Below, piece by piece: positions 45,600 through 56,167 of a stretch of DNA of 64,000 nt; position 1 is the stretch's first letter; each line of letters opens with the position of its first letter. The notes beneath the pieces were generated by a model. The model ran no database searches and had not been told where the DNA came from. It saw nothing but the letters and a program-made list of their open reading frames with translations. Made by a program: the position numbers and the translations under genes. The DNA comes from Lepidostoma basale (lineage: Eukaryota > Arthropoda > Insecta > Trichoptera > Lepidostomatidae): contig JAHDVF020000184.1 in NCBI GenBank assembly GCA_022606425.2, positions 1-64,000 of the forward strand, in the 5' to 3' direction.

Positions 45600-45755
45600 T
45601 TCGTATGAAGCACTTAATTTGTGGTGACATTATTAAATAAAATAATACACTTTCAGTCATTTGTATTAACACCACTTTATTTGGTAACACCAACCGGTTT
45701 TGCTCCCGTTGGAGCTTCGTCAGGGTGAGAGGATAAACGAAATATAAAATCAGAG
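45600..45755 (-). repeat. Family E element, best hammerhead-like copy
   Basis: Outer end ATGAAGCACTTAATTTGTGG (45607-45626). The minus strand 45725-45692 reads CTGACGAAGCTCCAACGGGA, GCAAAACCGGTT: C3 to A9 intact, stem II GCTCC/GGAGC with a short loop, G12 changed to A, stem III AC/GT, cleavage-type triplet GTT. 5' CACC pairs perfectly with 3' GGTG as stem I. AAATAAAGTGG follows. Confidence 0.7.
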
Positions 45756-46167
45756 AACAACCTATGAAGAAATAATATATTGTGGAGTGGAGGAAGAGTG
45801 GGTGTAGGAGAAAGTGGGCGTGAAGACGAAAAAACCGTTAAGGCGAAGAGTCATGCTCATTAGGTAAAAAATACGGAGAATTAAGAAAGCCCTTAACAAT
45901 AATCTTCCCTTAATTAATAATCAAACTAATCTTTCCCATAGTCCCATTCTAGCAATGTTCCCCATTGAAAATAATTTTAAATACTCCCATAAAAATACAA
46001 AATTGAACTCCCCTGCCCGCCACTAAAATCTGAGTCAGAAATTCTCCGTAATTTTTCCCTAATGAGCATGACTCTTCGCCTGAACGGTCTATTCGTCTTC
46101 ACGCCCACTTTCTCCTACCCCCACTGTTCCTCCACTCCACATTATATTTATTTCTTCATAGGTTGTT
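45756..46167. repeat. Fold-back: 127-bp inverted arms
   Basis: 45756-45882 (AACAACCTATGAAG...ATACGGAGAATT) and 46040-46167 (AATTCTCCGTAA...CTTCATAGGTTGTT) are inverted copies with scattered mismatches, around a 157-bp AT-rich centre. It adjoins the family E ribozyme-like motif on the left and an R1-like LINE end on the right. Confidence 0.9.
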
Positions 46168-46174
46168 TTCCATT

Positions 46175-47345
46175 TCCTGAAATGTCTTTCACCAGCTTCA
46201 TCTATCGCTGACGAATAACAGGCAGTGCAGAAGAATGTTGTCGATAGTTTGTTCAGTTACATTGTCACATTGGCCAGCATTTCGGCTTTTAATTTAGAAT
46301 CTGCAGAGATAGGATAATGTCGCTCCGTGGCCGAAGAATATCTTGGAGAGTTCGAACGTCGATGATTTTTTCCCGAACTCTCTCGCCTCCTTGATGGTGC
46401 GGAGGAATATCTTTGTGCCTTTGCTGGTAGAGCTTGTCTTGTATCTCAGTTCCTGAATTCCGAGCATCCGTTCTCTGATCCATATTTGGCGTAGTCCAGG
46501 GGAAATCAAAGCGTTTTGAAGTTCTCACTTTAAGAGCGGAATTTACTTCGCCAGCTCTTCTGCTCTATCAAAGTGCATTCGATTCCGCTCTGCCTTAACA
46601 GTTTCGATTTACGCTGAACCTCAAAGACCAAAGGGTTGGTCGGTGAGCCATCGCTCAGGGCTTTCGTTGCGTTCATGGAGTTTGTGAGTATACTTATCTG
46701 TCTCCATTTGTTCCTCGAGCTAGCGACCGCCCCGGCTAGTGCTTCGGAGACGGCAAATAGTTTGCCCTGAAATACCAAGCAACACTCGGTCATCGATGCT
46801 TTCTTAGTCTTTAGCTCTTCGCCGTCTCCGTGTGCCACGAAAGCGGCACCGACCCTCCCTCCCATATTGCTGCCGTCGGTGTAAATAACGCTGTAATTTC
46901 TCCAGTCCGCTCGCACGGATGTGACAAAGCCATCCATTCGACCACCCTCTGGTATGTACGATCCGTCAGCATCAGAGGGATGCAGCCGTTCACTTTAACA
47001 TATCTAATCATCCTTAGCTCCTTGAGGCGGAGATCCACAGGCATGAGGCCGGTCAGAGCCTGCAAAGAGGTCAGAGAGACGGTCCGGTATGCTTTGCATA
47101 TTCGGTTGCCGAAGGCTCTCTGCGCCCTGTCGAGCTTCCAAAGTATGTTCTTCCGCTTTGCATCCCCCGACCAGACACACGCTCCGTAGCTGACGGTCGG
47201 ATCCACCACTCCGCTGTAGAGGGCGCGCAGTACCTCGGGACTGAGCCCCCAGGTCGCCCTCGTCATAAACGTGAGTCTCTTGGTGTAGTCGATTGCCTTC
47301 TTGCATGCCAGGTTAACGTGCTTCTTCCAATTGAGCTTGCCGTCA
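46175..47345 (-). mobile_element. R1-like LINE, RT C-terminus and RNase H, disrupted
   Basis: Minus strand. The frame 47266-46811: MTRATWGLSPEVLRALYSGV, YGACVWSGDAKRKNILWKLD, RAFGNRICKAYRTVSLTSLQ, ALTGLMPVDLRLKEL. The frame 46937-46530 is the RNase H domain: VIYTDGSNMGGRVGAAFVAH holds the first catalytic D; the expected E is K (FQGKLFAV) and the expected third D is N (ILTNSMNA). Near 46560 another frame has DRAEELAK. Around 46280-46200 a worn Cys/His block (GQCDNVTEQTIDNILLHC) resembles the C-terminal zinc knuckle. The RT active site and endonuclease are missing. An RNase H domain favours R1/LOA-type over RTE or CR1. Confidence 0.8.
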
Positions 47346-47449
47346 ATGATTATTCATTATATTTTGAATCGGGACAAATGGAGTGGTTTCGCATGACAAA
47401 TAATAATTAAAAATATCAACATTGATTTTATAAATAACATTGTATTAAC

Positions 47450-47640
47450 TAACTATCGAACCATCACGCCGTTTATTCGAAGGGGTAGGCCGAGAGGATG
47501 GACCGCTATACTGCTCTGTCCTGACATATCTTCTAGAGCTTCCTCTACATTCATGCATCGTGACATGCACGCTAGTCGATTTTTTCGACTTGGAGTGTGG
47601 CCCCCTTGACTTATTTGGTCTTGCCATGTTTTCCATAATT
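47450..47640 (-). mobile_element. RTE-like LINE 3' end (subfamily a)
   Basis: ACTAACTATCGAACCATCAC opens the tail; CTTCCTCTACATTCATGC and CTTGCCATGTTTTCC are the reverse of the MNVEEA and GKTWQD blocks. 5' truncated. Confidence 0.7.
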
Positions 47641-47742
47641 TTAAATTAATATTTTTTGTTTGCTATGTGTGTAACATTCGAGTGGCACAGAAAAAACATA
47701 AATTATGAAGTTTGATCCAACGTGAGTCATGATTAATTTTGA

Positions 47743-47824
47743 CAATTTATTTTATTTGTAACACATGAAGATGCCAACATGTATTAGCGAAACACCTGTC
47801 ACGAGAATTCTATAAAATAAATTG
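47743..47824 (+). repeat. Family J element with hammerhead-like motif and outer arms
   Basis: 47765-47800: ATGAAGATGCC, then AGCGAAACACCTGTC. GAAAC and GTC are intact, stem III may be three pairs (ACA/TGT); C3 is A. A 13-bp inverted pair, CAATTTATTTTAT (47743-47755) and ATAAAATAAATTG (47812-47824), encloses it. Confidence 0.45.
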
Positions 47825-47834
47825 GGATGCTTAT

Positions 47835-48795
47835 AATCACAATAGACGAGCGTGCGTGTCACGGTGTATGAATGTAGAAGATCAAATCAAATCAAATCAT
47901 TTTATTTCATCAACAGACATTACAAAATTTATTTTTAAGGCATCTATTGAGAACAGGTAAAATAATATATTATATATAGTATACTACCAGAAACGCATAA
48001 GAGATGGTTCAACATTAGGAAGACAGGATACTCTCCAGAATTAAGAGTATTTGCCTTCTGAACGTACTTTCACTAACATGAAAGACGTCGATCTCCGAGG
48101 AGACCGCGTTCAGCAGACTAATTGCTCTTCCCACCGGTGTCACCAGAGGCAGATTGGTTCTGGCAGCCGGTAGGTAAAACAATCTGTGCTGTCGCTGTCG
48201 GAGATATCTATCGGGGACAAAAAGCCGAACACCCTCCAGTACGGCCGAGTTCTCGAAGTATCCCCTAATTAATCTAAAGAAATGGGTAATTAGATGTCCA
48301 TCTCTTCGAAGCTGTAGAGAATTGGTTCCGAGCATTCCCAAAAGAAATGCCGTGGGATAGAGCCAAGGATAGCTACCATACTCCCTCATGTAGAGATACC
48401 TCAGAAATTTTTTCTGAACCCTCTCCAGCATAATGGAATATCTCGCCTCGTGAGGACTCCATATCACAGAACCACTTTCGAGTCTGCTCCGAACCAATGC
48501 GTTGTATAGGACTCTGAGCACATTGGGATCCCTGAAAACTCTGCCGGTCCGGACGATGAAGCCCAACATCTTCAGTGCAGTGCCACAAATCCTCTCAACA
48601 TGTGCACGAAAAGTCAGCCTACTCTCATAGATGATCCCGAGATCTCTCATCGAAGATACATGTGCGAGTTGCTGGTTGTTCATTGTGTATCTATAATACT
48701 ACTAATAATGCGCGAGTTATGTCAGGATAGAACAATGTGGCGGTCCATCTTTTCTGTCTACACCTCCGGGAGACGGGGTGATGGTTAGATAATTT
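47835..48795 (+). mobile_element. RTE-like LINE 3' end (subfamily a) split by another LINE
   Basis: 47846-47880 (CGAGCGTGCGTGTCACGG, GTATGAATGTAGAAG) continues at 48711 (CGCGAGTTATGTCAGGATAG, GTGTGGCGGTCC-like end, GATGGTTAGA). Joined, the two parts give the usual ACVSRCMNVE and CQDRTMWRSIFSVY order. The interruption is the next entry. Confidence 0.75.
47881..48705 (-). mobile_element. Jockey/CR1-like LINE, longest open copy
   Basis: The minus frame 48683-48015 (222 codons) is uninterrupted to its stop: VSSMRDLGIIYESRLTFRAH, MLGFIVRTGRVFRDPNVLRV, LVRSRLESGSVIWSPHEARY, YLRQRQHRLFYLPAARTNL, PVGRAISLLNAVSSEIDVFH. The 3' UTR ends in ATTTGATTTGATTTGAT on the minus strand. 5' truncated, so it lacks the active site. 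No convincing target duplication. Confidence 0.9.
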
Positions 48796-49210
48796 TTTTA
48801 GTTTTAATAACCGTGTTTCAAATTTAAACATTTATTATATTTCAAGATAGATTAGATATTTTCGCAATACACATCCAAAGCGAAATACGAGTATAAAGGT
48901 TTAGAAGAATTTTCGATTGAGTCAGTTCAAGGGCTATTTACAAATACAATCTTCGGTGTTCAATAGCGGATTCACGTTGCGTCACTTTTCATCTTCGCGG
49001 CTGAAATATGGAAGACTATTTTGGCTAAAAATCATAAAATATTGTATGACACTTGTAAAGTTTGCAGTGAAGATATTTAGGAGACTTCGTGAAGTTACTG
49101 AAGCAGGAGGGATTAGAATCTGTTCGTGAATCTGGAAGGCTCCATTTATTCTAGACGTTTCACAGTCTAGTTGGCAGTGGTTCCCTGCGCTCCCATCTGT
49201 TGCTCACCGC
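48796..49210. other. No gene seen
   Basis: Nothing recognised. Confidence 0.4.
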
Positions 49211-49213
49211 ACT

Positions 49214-49566
49214 CTTTACATCAGTGGTCCTCAAACTTATTTGGCCTACCTCCATCCCCCCCCCCTTCCCCCACTATAAAAGCTATGATTTCACATGTCT
49301 CAAGGGCGTACTCAATGTAGTTGCAACCCTACCATACGAAAATTTCAGAACTGCTGAGTTCGAAATACCACGAAATATTATTTTGACCTTTTTTGATATG
49401 ATATATAGAGCTCCAAACAGTTGCTTCTTCTAACTGCTGTATCTTTATAACGACTTCGAATTTCAAAAAATCACTTTACAACCGTATTCTTGACATATTA
49501 AGGAAGCAATTTATGAAAGAAAAAAAATCGATTTTTTAAATCCTTCACATGGGTGAACCCCCTTAA
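49214..49566. mobile_element. Possible DNA transposon ends
   Basis: CAGTGGTCCTCAAACTTATT (49223-49242) looks like a hAT-type end, and CCCCCTTAA (49558-49566) like a TTAA-type end of the kind at 8702. They need not belong together; no transposase frame. Confidence 0.3.
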
Positions 49567-49675
49567 GCTATTAAATTGATTCTTATTAAATGGTGTAGGT
49601 AGCTAATCTATCTTCATTTTTATTTCATACTATATCAGGCATATGACAATGAAACAATCACACTACTATGGGTGA
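49567..49675 (-). mobile_element. tRNA-derived SINE, 3' part only
   Basis: GCTATTAAATTGATTCTTAT, GTAGGTAGCTAATCTATC, ACAATGAAACAATCACAC: the minus-strand body without the tRNA head. Confidence 0.55.
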
Positions 49676-50025
49676 GCTGAATGTATTGTAGTAACGGCCC
49701 CCAGTTCTAGTAGCACTCCTTAAGATAAACTGGGGTAGTGATGCTCAACCCGCATCCGGCACTGTACCGTCACCGCAGATTTGTCTTCTCCTCATGCCTA
49801 CAGATTTATGTGTGCGGATCAAAGAATTATCTGGCGATTAAACGAGGCCACGCTCACATTAATCTCTTTGATGTGATTTAAGATTGAGATTGAGAGGGTT
49901 ACGAGAATTAAAAAGTGATGAAGGAGCGCACAATGAAGTTAAATAAGGGTTTGAGAAGGCGAAACAATTAATTAATTGCAGTACTGAATTTATAACCAAG
50001 ATAATAAACGCACGCCGTATTTACT
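49676..50025. other. No gene seen
   Basis: GC-richer stretch at 49690-49870, unrecognised. Confidence 0.4.
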
Positions 50026-50029
50026 TCCA

Positions 50030-50685
50030 TTACACAAATAAATGTGGAGATGGCTGGAACTGCTATCAAGAATGTAAAGACCTTTGTTTACCTGGGGAGC
50101 AGTATTACATGGGATGGTCGATCCAAGAAAGACGTCGATAGTTGTATCCACCAGGCTAAACTTGCCTTCAACAAAAAGTCTAAAATATTCGAGTCCAACA
50201 ACATAGACCTGAACCTTCGAAAACAACTTTTAAAAACATTGGTTTGGAGTGTTTTACTGTACGGCTGCGAGACTTGGTGCCTGGGCGAAAGAGAGTTCAA
50301 AAGGCTGGAGGCATTTGAGATGTGGACCTACCGACGAGCCCATGTTTCATGGAGGGGCAACATTACAAATGAAGAAGTTCTCAGCAGAGTTGAAGAGAGT
50401 AGGCATGTGTCGAATATCATAGCGGAGAGGCGCGCAAGATGGATTGGTCATGTGTTGCGACAAGAATGCTTCCTGCATAATGTGTTGGAGGGAATGGTCG
50501 AGGGATCGATTGGCAGAGGACGACCTCGCCAAGAGTACCTAGACCAGATTTGCAGAGATATGGGCTGCACCTCTTATTCGGAGTTGAAGAGAGTTGCCGG
50601 GGACCGAGCCCAGTGGAAGAGGAGATGCGTCGCCTTGCTGCAGACCAATCATTAGACTGAGACCGGAGAAGAAGATTACACAATA
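50030..50685 (+). mobile_element. RTE-like LINE 3' end (subfamily b), open frame
   Basis: The frame 50044-50655 (203 codons) is open to its stop: KTFVYLGSSITWDGRSKKDV, LLKTLVWSVLLYGCETWCLG, FEMWTYRRAHVSWRGNITNE, RARWIGHVLRQECFLHNVLE, GRPRQEYLDQICRDMGC, AQWKRRCVALLQTNH. One or two residues are missing before AHVSWRG. GAGAAGAAGATT ends the element. Diverged from 40590-41385, so a separate lineage. 5' truncated after the palm. Confidence 0.85.
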
Positions 50686-50734
50686 TCATATTATACAAAT
50701 ATTTACCACACAATATTTAAAGTATCTTATTTTC

Positions 50735-50830
50735 GAAAAACTTAAGGCGTTAACACTGCAATTCCCTAATGACTATTTTTTAATGAATTAAAACACTGTT
50801 TATTCCACTTTCCTGTATATCCTAATATGT
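50735..50830 (-). repeat. Family C arm fragment
   Basis: CTTAAGGCGTTAACACTGCA and TGAATTAAAACACTGTTTATTCC match the outer end and arm of family C; the ribozyme-like core is absent. Confidence 0.5.
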
Positions 50831-50879
50831 CTAGAATGTTCTCCCAAAATTTTAAATTAATTAGATTACAATTATAAAA

Positions 50880-51928
50880 GATAGAGCCTTCGGAAGTTCC
50901 GCACATCAGGGGGTGTTAGCCTGGCGCATCGCAGGTATATTGAGGTAGCGGTTTTTTTTCAACACTTTCTACTTTTGTGAAGTGCTCTAATATATAATAA
51001 TAAATGAAAATGGAGAGAACCAAGTGAGTAAAGTTGAATTTAAATAGTGTTTAAAATTTGGTATCGGTATTAATCCTAGTGGAGTGTGAAAAGTGCGAGC
51101 CTAGATATATTTTATCAAGTGAATTGGTAACACTTTCAACGAAGGAATCGTAGCTTAATTACTTTTTATGCACGGTATAGACTTAAAACTTGGCCGAAAC
51201 AGCCACGAGTATGCCCGAAAAGAGGATGAGAATCGCATACTCAAAGCCGAAAAAAACTGACGCTGGGAGGCGAGAAGCAAGAATTCGTCACAGGCAAGAG
51301 CAAAAGGATACCCTGAATATTGCTGCTACAGCAAGTTCTTTACTTTATGGTGCCGAAATCGATGATTCTAGATAGATATGTGTGTTTTTTCAATTTAAAA
51401 CTTGAATCGCATTTTCCTCGAAACTCTATTTTTGAAGTCGGTTGTCTAGATTTCTCAAAAAGTTATAAACCGATCTTGTTTAAATTTGGCACACTTTTTC
51501 AAGATAACATTATCTAGTTTCTGAATGAAGGACTTTAAATTTTATTTATTTTAACTAATGTGGTGCCAATGTTACCAATAATGGGATTTTTTATTCACAA
51601 CTCCGCCATAAATTTAAATAATTTATACATTTTTATTCCTTCGTTCAAAAACGAGATTTACATATAAACTACCAGAAAATATTTGATTAATCAATTTCAG
51701 ATGAATCTGTCATGAGTTATCCTGACAACGCCGAGAGACCTTTTTTCTGAGGGGTCAAGGGAAATGAGCTCCCAATGGCTGAATTTACAAAAAAATATAA
51801 TGAAAATTTCACAAAAAACTGATCAAATATGTATATATTTGTTTGAATAAAATATATCATTTAGTATATTAGAAAAACATTGTAAAAATACGTTTTTTTG
51901 AGCCCTCGTAACCCACCTAACCCCTTAA
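50880..51928 (+). mobile_element. Possible TTAA-type DNA transposon remnant
   Basis: The right end CCACCTAACCCCTTAA (51913-51928) resembles other TTAA-type ends here. A GGGGGTGTTAGCC near 50909-50921 may be the left end, but the two match poorly. It contains the small frame in the next entry. Confidence 0.3.
51190..51375 (+). CDS. Small basic ORF, unrecognised
   Basis: 61 codons, rich in Lys and Arg in the middle: SKPKKTDAGRREARIRHRQE, ending LLYGAEIDDSR. The composition recalls the basic N-terminal segments of some transposon-encoded proteins, but I cannot name a family. No splice or promoter signal was assessed. It may be chance. Confidence 0.25.
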   Translation: MAETATSMPEKRMRIAYSKPKKTDAGRREARIRHRQEQKDTLNIAATASSLLYGAEIDDSR

Positions 51929-51990
51929 ACATTTATGTTGTTTGTAATGTCTGTTGAGTTAATAAACTGATTTGATTTGATTTGAACTCA
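51929..51990 (+). mobile_element. Jockey/CR1-like LINE, last 60 bases
   Basis: TTGTTTGTAATGTCTGTTGA, AATAAACTGATTTGATTTGATTTGA: the 3' UTR end of the family at 47881-48705 only. Confidence 0.7.
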
Positions 51991-52094
51991 AATGTTGTTC
52001 ATTTTAGGTGCAATATTAAAAAAAAACATAACGTAATAAAATATGAAAATAACCTGTAAAGATTCTCAATATTTTGTACATCAGGGTGAAACAA

Positions 52095-52330
52095 CCAATT
52101 AACAGAAGTTCTATTACATTATTAAAGAGTTGACACTTGGTGGTGCCCTGTTCTAGCAAGGCGAAACATATCAATCCTTTAATAATAAATATTGGAAATA
52201 CATGTAAATAATTATTTATTGTTTCTCGTACAATTATGCACATCATTAGACACCATTGAAAACGACGATTTTATATAAGTTTGAATATATTTTATGAGAA
52301 TGACATGTTTCTCTCAGCCATGAAACCAGT
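52095..52330. repeat. Family B pair with hammerhead-like motifs
   Basis: A plus-strand core GCAAGGCGAAACATATC (52156-52172) precedes a minus-strand core GACATGTTTCTC (52302-52313): opposite order to the other inverted dimers. Both are worn. Confidence 0.5.
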
Positions 52331-53085
52331 TAGTCACATAAAATGAAAAAAACCTCAAGGTAACATATGTTTTCTAAAATATTTATTAGATCGTATATAA
52401 TTTGAATATTTGAGTTATTTTCAAGAAACAGCATGTCAATTATATTTTAATAAGATTTTTTCTTTTATTTTTGCAAATGTATAACACATTTATCAAGTTT
52501 TTGGTTCATTCATTTTTATTAAATAACCACTTAACTTATCATACAGTATATAAGATCTTTTCAACTCGTGACACACTGAAAATTTTTTTGACAAACAATT
52601 TAGAGTAGGCTGTCGTGTACCGTTGAAATGTTTGATGTGAATTAATCTTTATAAGATGATAAAACATTTTATCTTCTAACGCGTGCCAAACAAATAACCA
52701 TATAAAAAACAAAAACAGGAAAATAAACATATCTCTTCTGGAAACCGAAATATTTCAACCTTTAAACATACCCTTATCAACATAAAGACGCACAGCTCAA
52801 TGTTGGAACTTTTTTGCTACATAATTCTTCAGAGTATTCCATTTTTGTTCTCGACTTTATAAGTGAAGTATTGTCAAAAACTTTAGATTTTAAATATGCA
52901 AACATAATGTAGTCTGAATAATTTAGTTGGCGTAATAAAACTTAAGCCTGAATTTGTGGTGTACAGAAAACAAATTTTTAGCGATATATAGATTTTTAAA
53001 TTAGAATAATTTAACAGTGAAGTTCGAAAAAGCTTATATGTTTCATTTATAACCTTGTTTTCTTGAAATATTTTCCGTACTAACT
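52331..53085. other. AT-rich sequence, no gene seen
   Basis: Nothing recognised. Confidence 0.4.
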
Positions 53086-53089
53086 TAAG

Positions 53090-53335
53090 TTCTGCTAAAC
53101 GCGGTCTCCTCGGAGATCGACGTCTTTCATATCAGTGAAAGTACATTCAGATGGAAAATACTCTTTATTCTGGAGAGTATCCTGTCTTCCTAATGTTGAA
53201 CCATCTCTCAAGCGTTTCTGGTAGTATACTATACACAATATATCATTTTACCTGTTCTCAAGAGATGCCTTAAAAATTAATTTTGTAATGTCTGTTGATG
53301 AAATAAAATGATTTGATTTGTTTTGATTTGAAAGA
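53090..53335 (+). mobile_element. Jockey/CR1-like LINE 3' end
   Basis: AACGCGGTCTCCTCGGAGAT and CTTTATTCTGGAGAGTATCC to the tail TGATTTGATTTGTTTTGATT: the last 25 codons and 3' UTR of the 47881-48705 family in plus orientation. Confidence 0.8.
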
Positions 53336-54455
53336 TCTGAAAACAATGTATCCCGCTACCGCAATGCACTAACCATATTTACAGTTGAATATAAATTTTA
53401 AAAATATAGTATTTAATATAAATTAAATATCTTGTGACGTTGTTTAACCTTGTCTACAACAATTACTGAATATACTGAGATGCATTAGACGTGCACGAGT
53501 TAAGTCTATGACCAGATGATTTAAAAATGTTTTTAGTCAGATAGAGGGTATAAAAGTATTGAATTATTTAGCGAGTAATCAAGGACTTTGAAAATATTCA
53601 CCAGTTCCGGAACCAATGTACAGTGTACGTGCAGTCACGTTTTTAAGGGTTTTGGTTCATGTTTCTTCTTTCTGCCTTTTTGTGTTTATTAAATGTTTAA
53701 ACTATTATTTATGTTATATTAAAAACGTTATACATTAGTTGGAAGAAATGTATTTTTTTATTACTAAATAAAGTAAATAAAAAATAAATGAAAATGAAAA
53801 TGACCATTAATCAGGAAGGGAAAGGATAATCTTTTAGGACTTTTAATAAACCATAATGACTAATATTATGAAGGTTTTTTTTTAACAAATTCACCCTTTA
53901 TTAGAGATATATCTCTTCTCAATATACCTTTGTCGCTAGATACGCGCTATATTGCAATATCAATTCATAACAAAATAGTTCGATATATTTCAAAGACGAA
54001 GTGAGAGTGAGCTATGCATGAGTCCACATTGGCATGCCGTCCACAGCTCATAAAAGAAAAAGCTCTTTTCGTGTCGGCTAGTTCATTCTAGAAAGAGTGC
54101 CGGTCTATATTTTGACTTCAAACCGCGAACTTTCGTGCTACTCCGAATACTTTGTCATGCTATCAAGAAGTGAAAATTGTCGAAGGAATAGAGACAACCT
54201 TTTTGTAAAATGTAACAAGAAAAATGAATAACAAGGCAAAATAAAGGCTCAAAGAAATCTGGGAAATCACATAAGTTATATAAAGAACGAGAAAGGTTTG
54301 ACAGGTAAGCTGAAATTGTGAAAAGGAAGTCAATTGATTAATAATGCTAACGGTATCATAAAAGAACATCTAATCAAAAATATCCCTCAATGTAAAATTT
54401 GTTTTTATGAAATACACGTATATATTGTATTTCTTCAATCTTTCCTAACACATTT
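53336..54455. other. AT-rich sequence, no gene seen
   Basis: Nothing recognised; 53990-54150 is slightly GC-richer. Confidence 0.4.
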
Positions 54456-54462
54456 TGTTTAA

Positions 54463-55243
54463 CCGTCGCGTTGCCATGTGGTCAATTGAGTTTCCACTGC
54501 CAATTTAAAGTTGATTTTCTTAAAACCTATGGACCCTAATATTATAAAAAAAAAATTGTAATCCTCCATTGAAGTGTTCTCAATATTTCGTAATAAAAAA
54601 AAAAAAAAAATTACTTCCTTCATCCCAAAAAAATATATTTTTTAAGACTGCCCTCACCTTCATTCGTGTTAAGGTAGAATTTGTTTTGCTAATATTTACA
54701 ACTTTATCAAAAGTGACAAATACTTACTCGCTGTTTTGAACGTATTATAAATTATATCTTTGGCCTTTTCTCATAGGTACGTAATAATACCGACTGTGGA
54801 CGGAAACGCAGCACGCAACTTAATAATATCAGAACTGTGAAAATATTAACACTTTACCAAAAGGGACAAATATTAATACATACTCGTTGTCTTGAACGTA
54901 CTATACATTTTGCCTAGGTGCCTTTATCATACGTAAAATCTCGTAAAGTTTCGCCCCGCCGGCCGCCGGCCGCAAGACAAGTTTATACTTGGTGTCAGTC
55001 GCTCGTATGCTGTGACGCATTCCATATCAGAAATCGCATGGTTCCAGAAAAAAATTAATAATTTTTCAAATAATCCATGTATGTTATAGATATCGATCTA
55101 TTCCTAATGAAATTCCCTATAAGATGGCATAAATTAAATTTTGATTCATCGAGTCATATGCTTGATATTTAGATAAAGTTAGCGGTAAACTGAATTGACC
55201 ACATGGGAGCGAGCGTTTTGTTTTGAACACGGTACGTTAAGGG
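54463..55243. mobile_element. TTAA-flanked non-autonomous DNA element
   Basis: TTAA at 54459-54462 and 55244-55247 encloses 781 bp. Inner inverted blocks CCATGTGGTCAATTGAGTTT (54473-54492) and AAACTGAATTGACCACATGG (55187-55206) match with one change. The right end read inward, CCCTTAACG, recalls piggyBac-type CCC ends. Inside, about 100 bases near 54683-54782 are imperfectly repeated at 54840-54942. No coding frame. Confidence 0.65.
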
Positions 55244-55774
55244 TTAATCTTCGCATCACAAATTGTCGTAATGTAACCTTGTATAAAAACTGTCCAAAAA
55301 GCTTGTAAGAACAATTTTTTCTCTGATAATACTGCCAATCAATTTGAATCAACTTACATTAATATTAGGGTTAGGAAAAATCTAACCAATCACCTATAGC
55401 CTGGGTTCTCAAAGTGGGCGATAACGCGTTTGAGACTTTCAGGGGTGCAGTAAAAGACCCAGAAAAAATAGAGAGCGTTGGCAGATAAAAGAAATAGGTA
55501 TAGTCTAAAAAGACAAAAAAAAACATGCTTATCACGTAGGTACTAATAAAGCAAATTAAACATAAATATTGGTTTATTTTGTTATTCTATGTATTGTAAT
55601 CATTTTCCCATATTTCGGTAGTTCGGAAGTGGCTGAAAATTCAACTGAAAGATTCCTTTACACTCAAATCTACATAAAATTGTATGATATTAAAAACAAA
55701 ATATGAGAGAAAAATTAGAGCAGTCAAGGGGAGCGGCCGTGAGGTAGGTACCTATTTCAGAAAATAATAATTAA

Positions 55775-56140
55775 ATCAACTTATTGAACGCTAAGGCATT
55801 AACACTGTGAAATTTCATAGTTATATACTTAAGAAAAAGAAAATAACTTTGTCTAATCCACTTAATATTATTACTATTGTTTAATATTATTTAATATTTC
55901 TTATTGATAAAAAATAATTATTCGTACTTATAACAAATAGCCCAGGTTAATTTTTAAATTTAAATTATTTTATTGAATTTTAAATGCGATTTTTATATTA
56001 GTCTTGCTTTGTTTAGTTTTTATTATATTTTTACACCTGAAAATGGAGGTATCCTCCGAAATTTTTAAATATTTTTTGTGGATTAAACAAAGTTATTTTC
56101 AATTTCCTAAATAATTAAACACTTTGAAATTACTGTTTTC
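55775..56140. repeat. Family F inverted-arm element inside the MITE
   Basis: Left arm 55780-55865 (TTGAACGCTAAGGCATTAAC, AAATAACTTTGTCTAATCC) and right arm 56070-56140 (GTGGATTAAACAAAG, TTTTCAATTTCCTAAATAA) are inverted. Plus core 56033-56066: ACACCTGAAAATGGAGGTATCCTCCGAAAT; stem II is perfect, the GTC segment is lost. Confidence 0.65.
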
Positions 56141-56167
56141 ATGAGTAAACTATTACTGATATACATA

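Noticed and set aside
46830..47189. 119-codon plus-strand frame
   Set aside because: Shadow of the R1-like coding sequence on the opposite strand.
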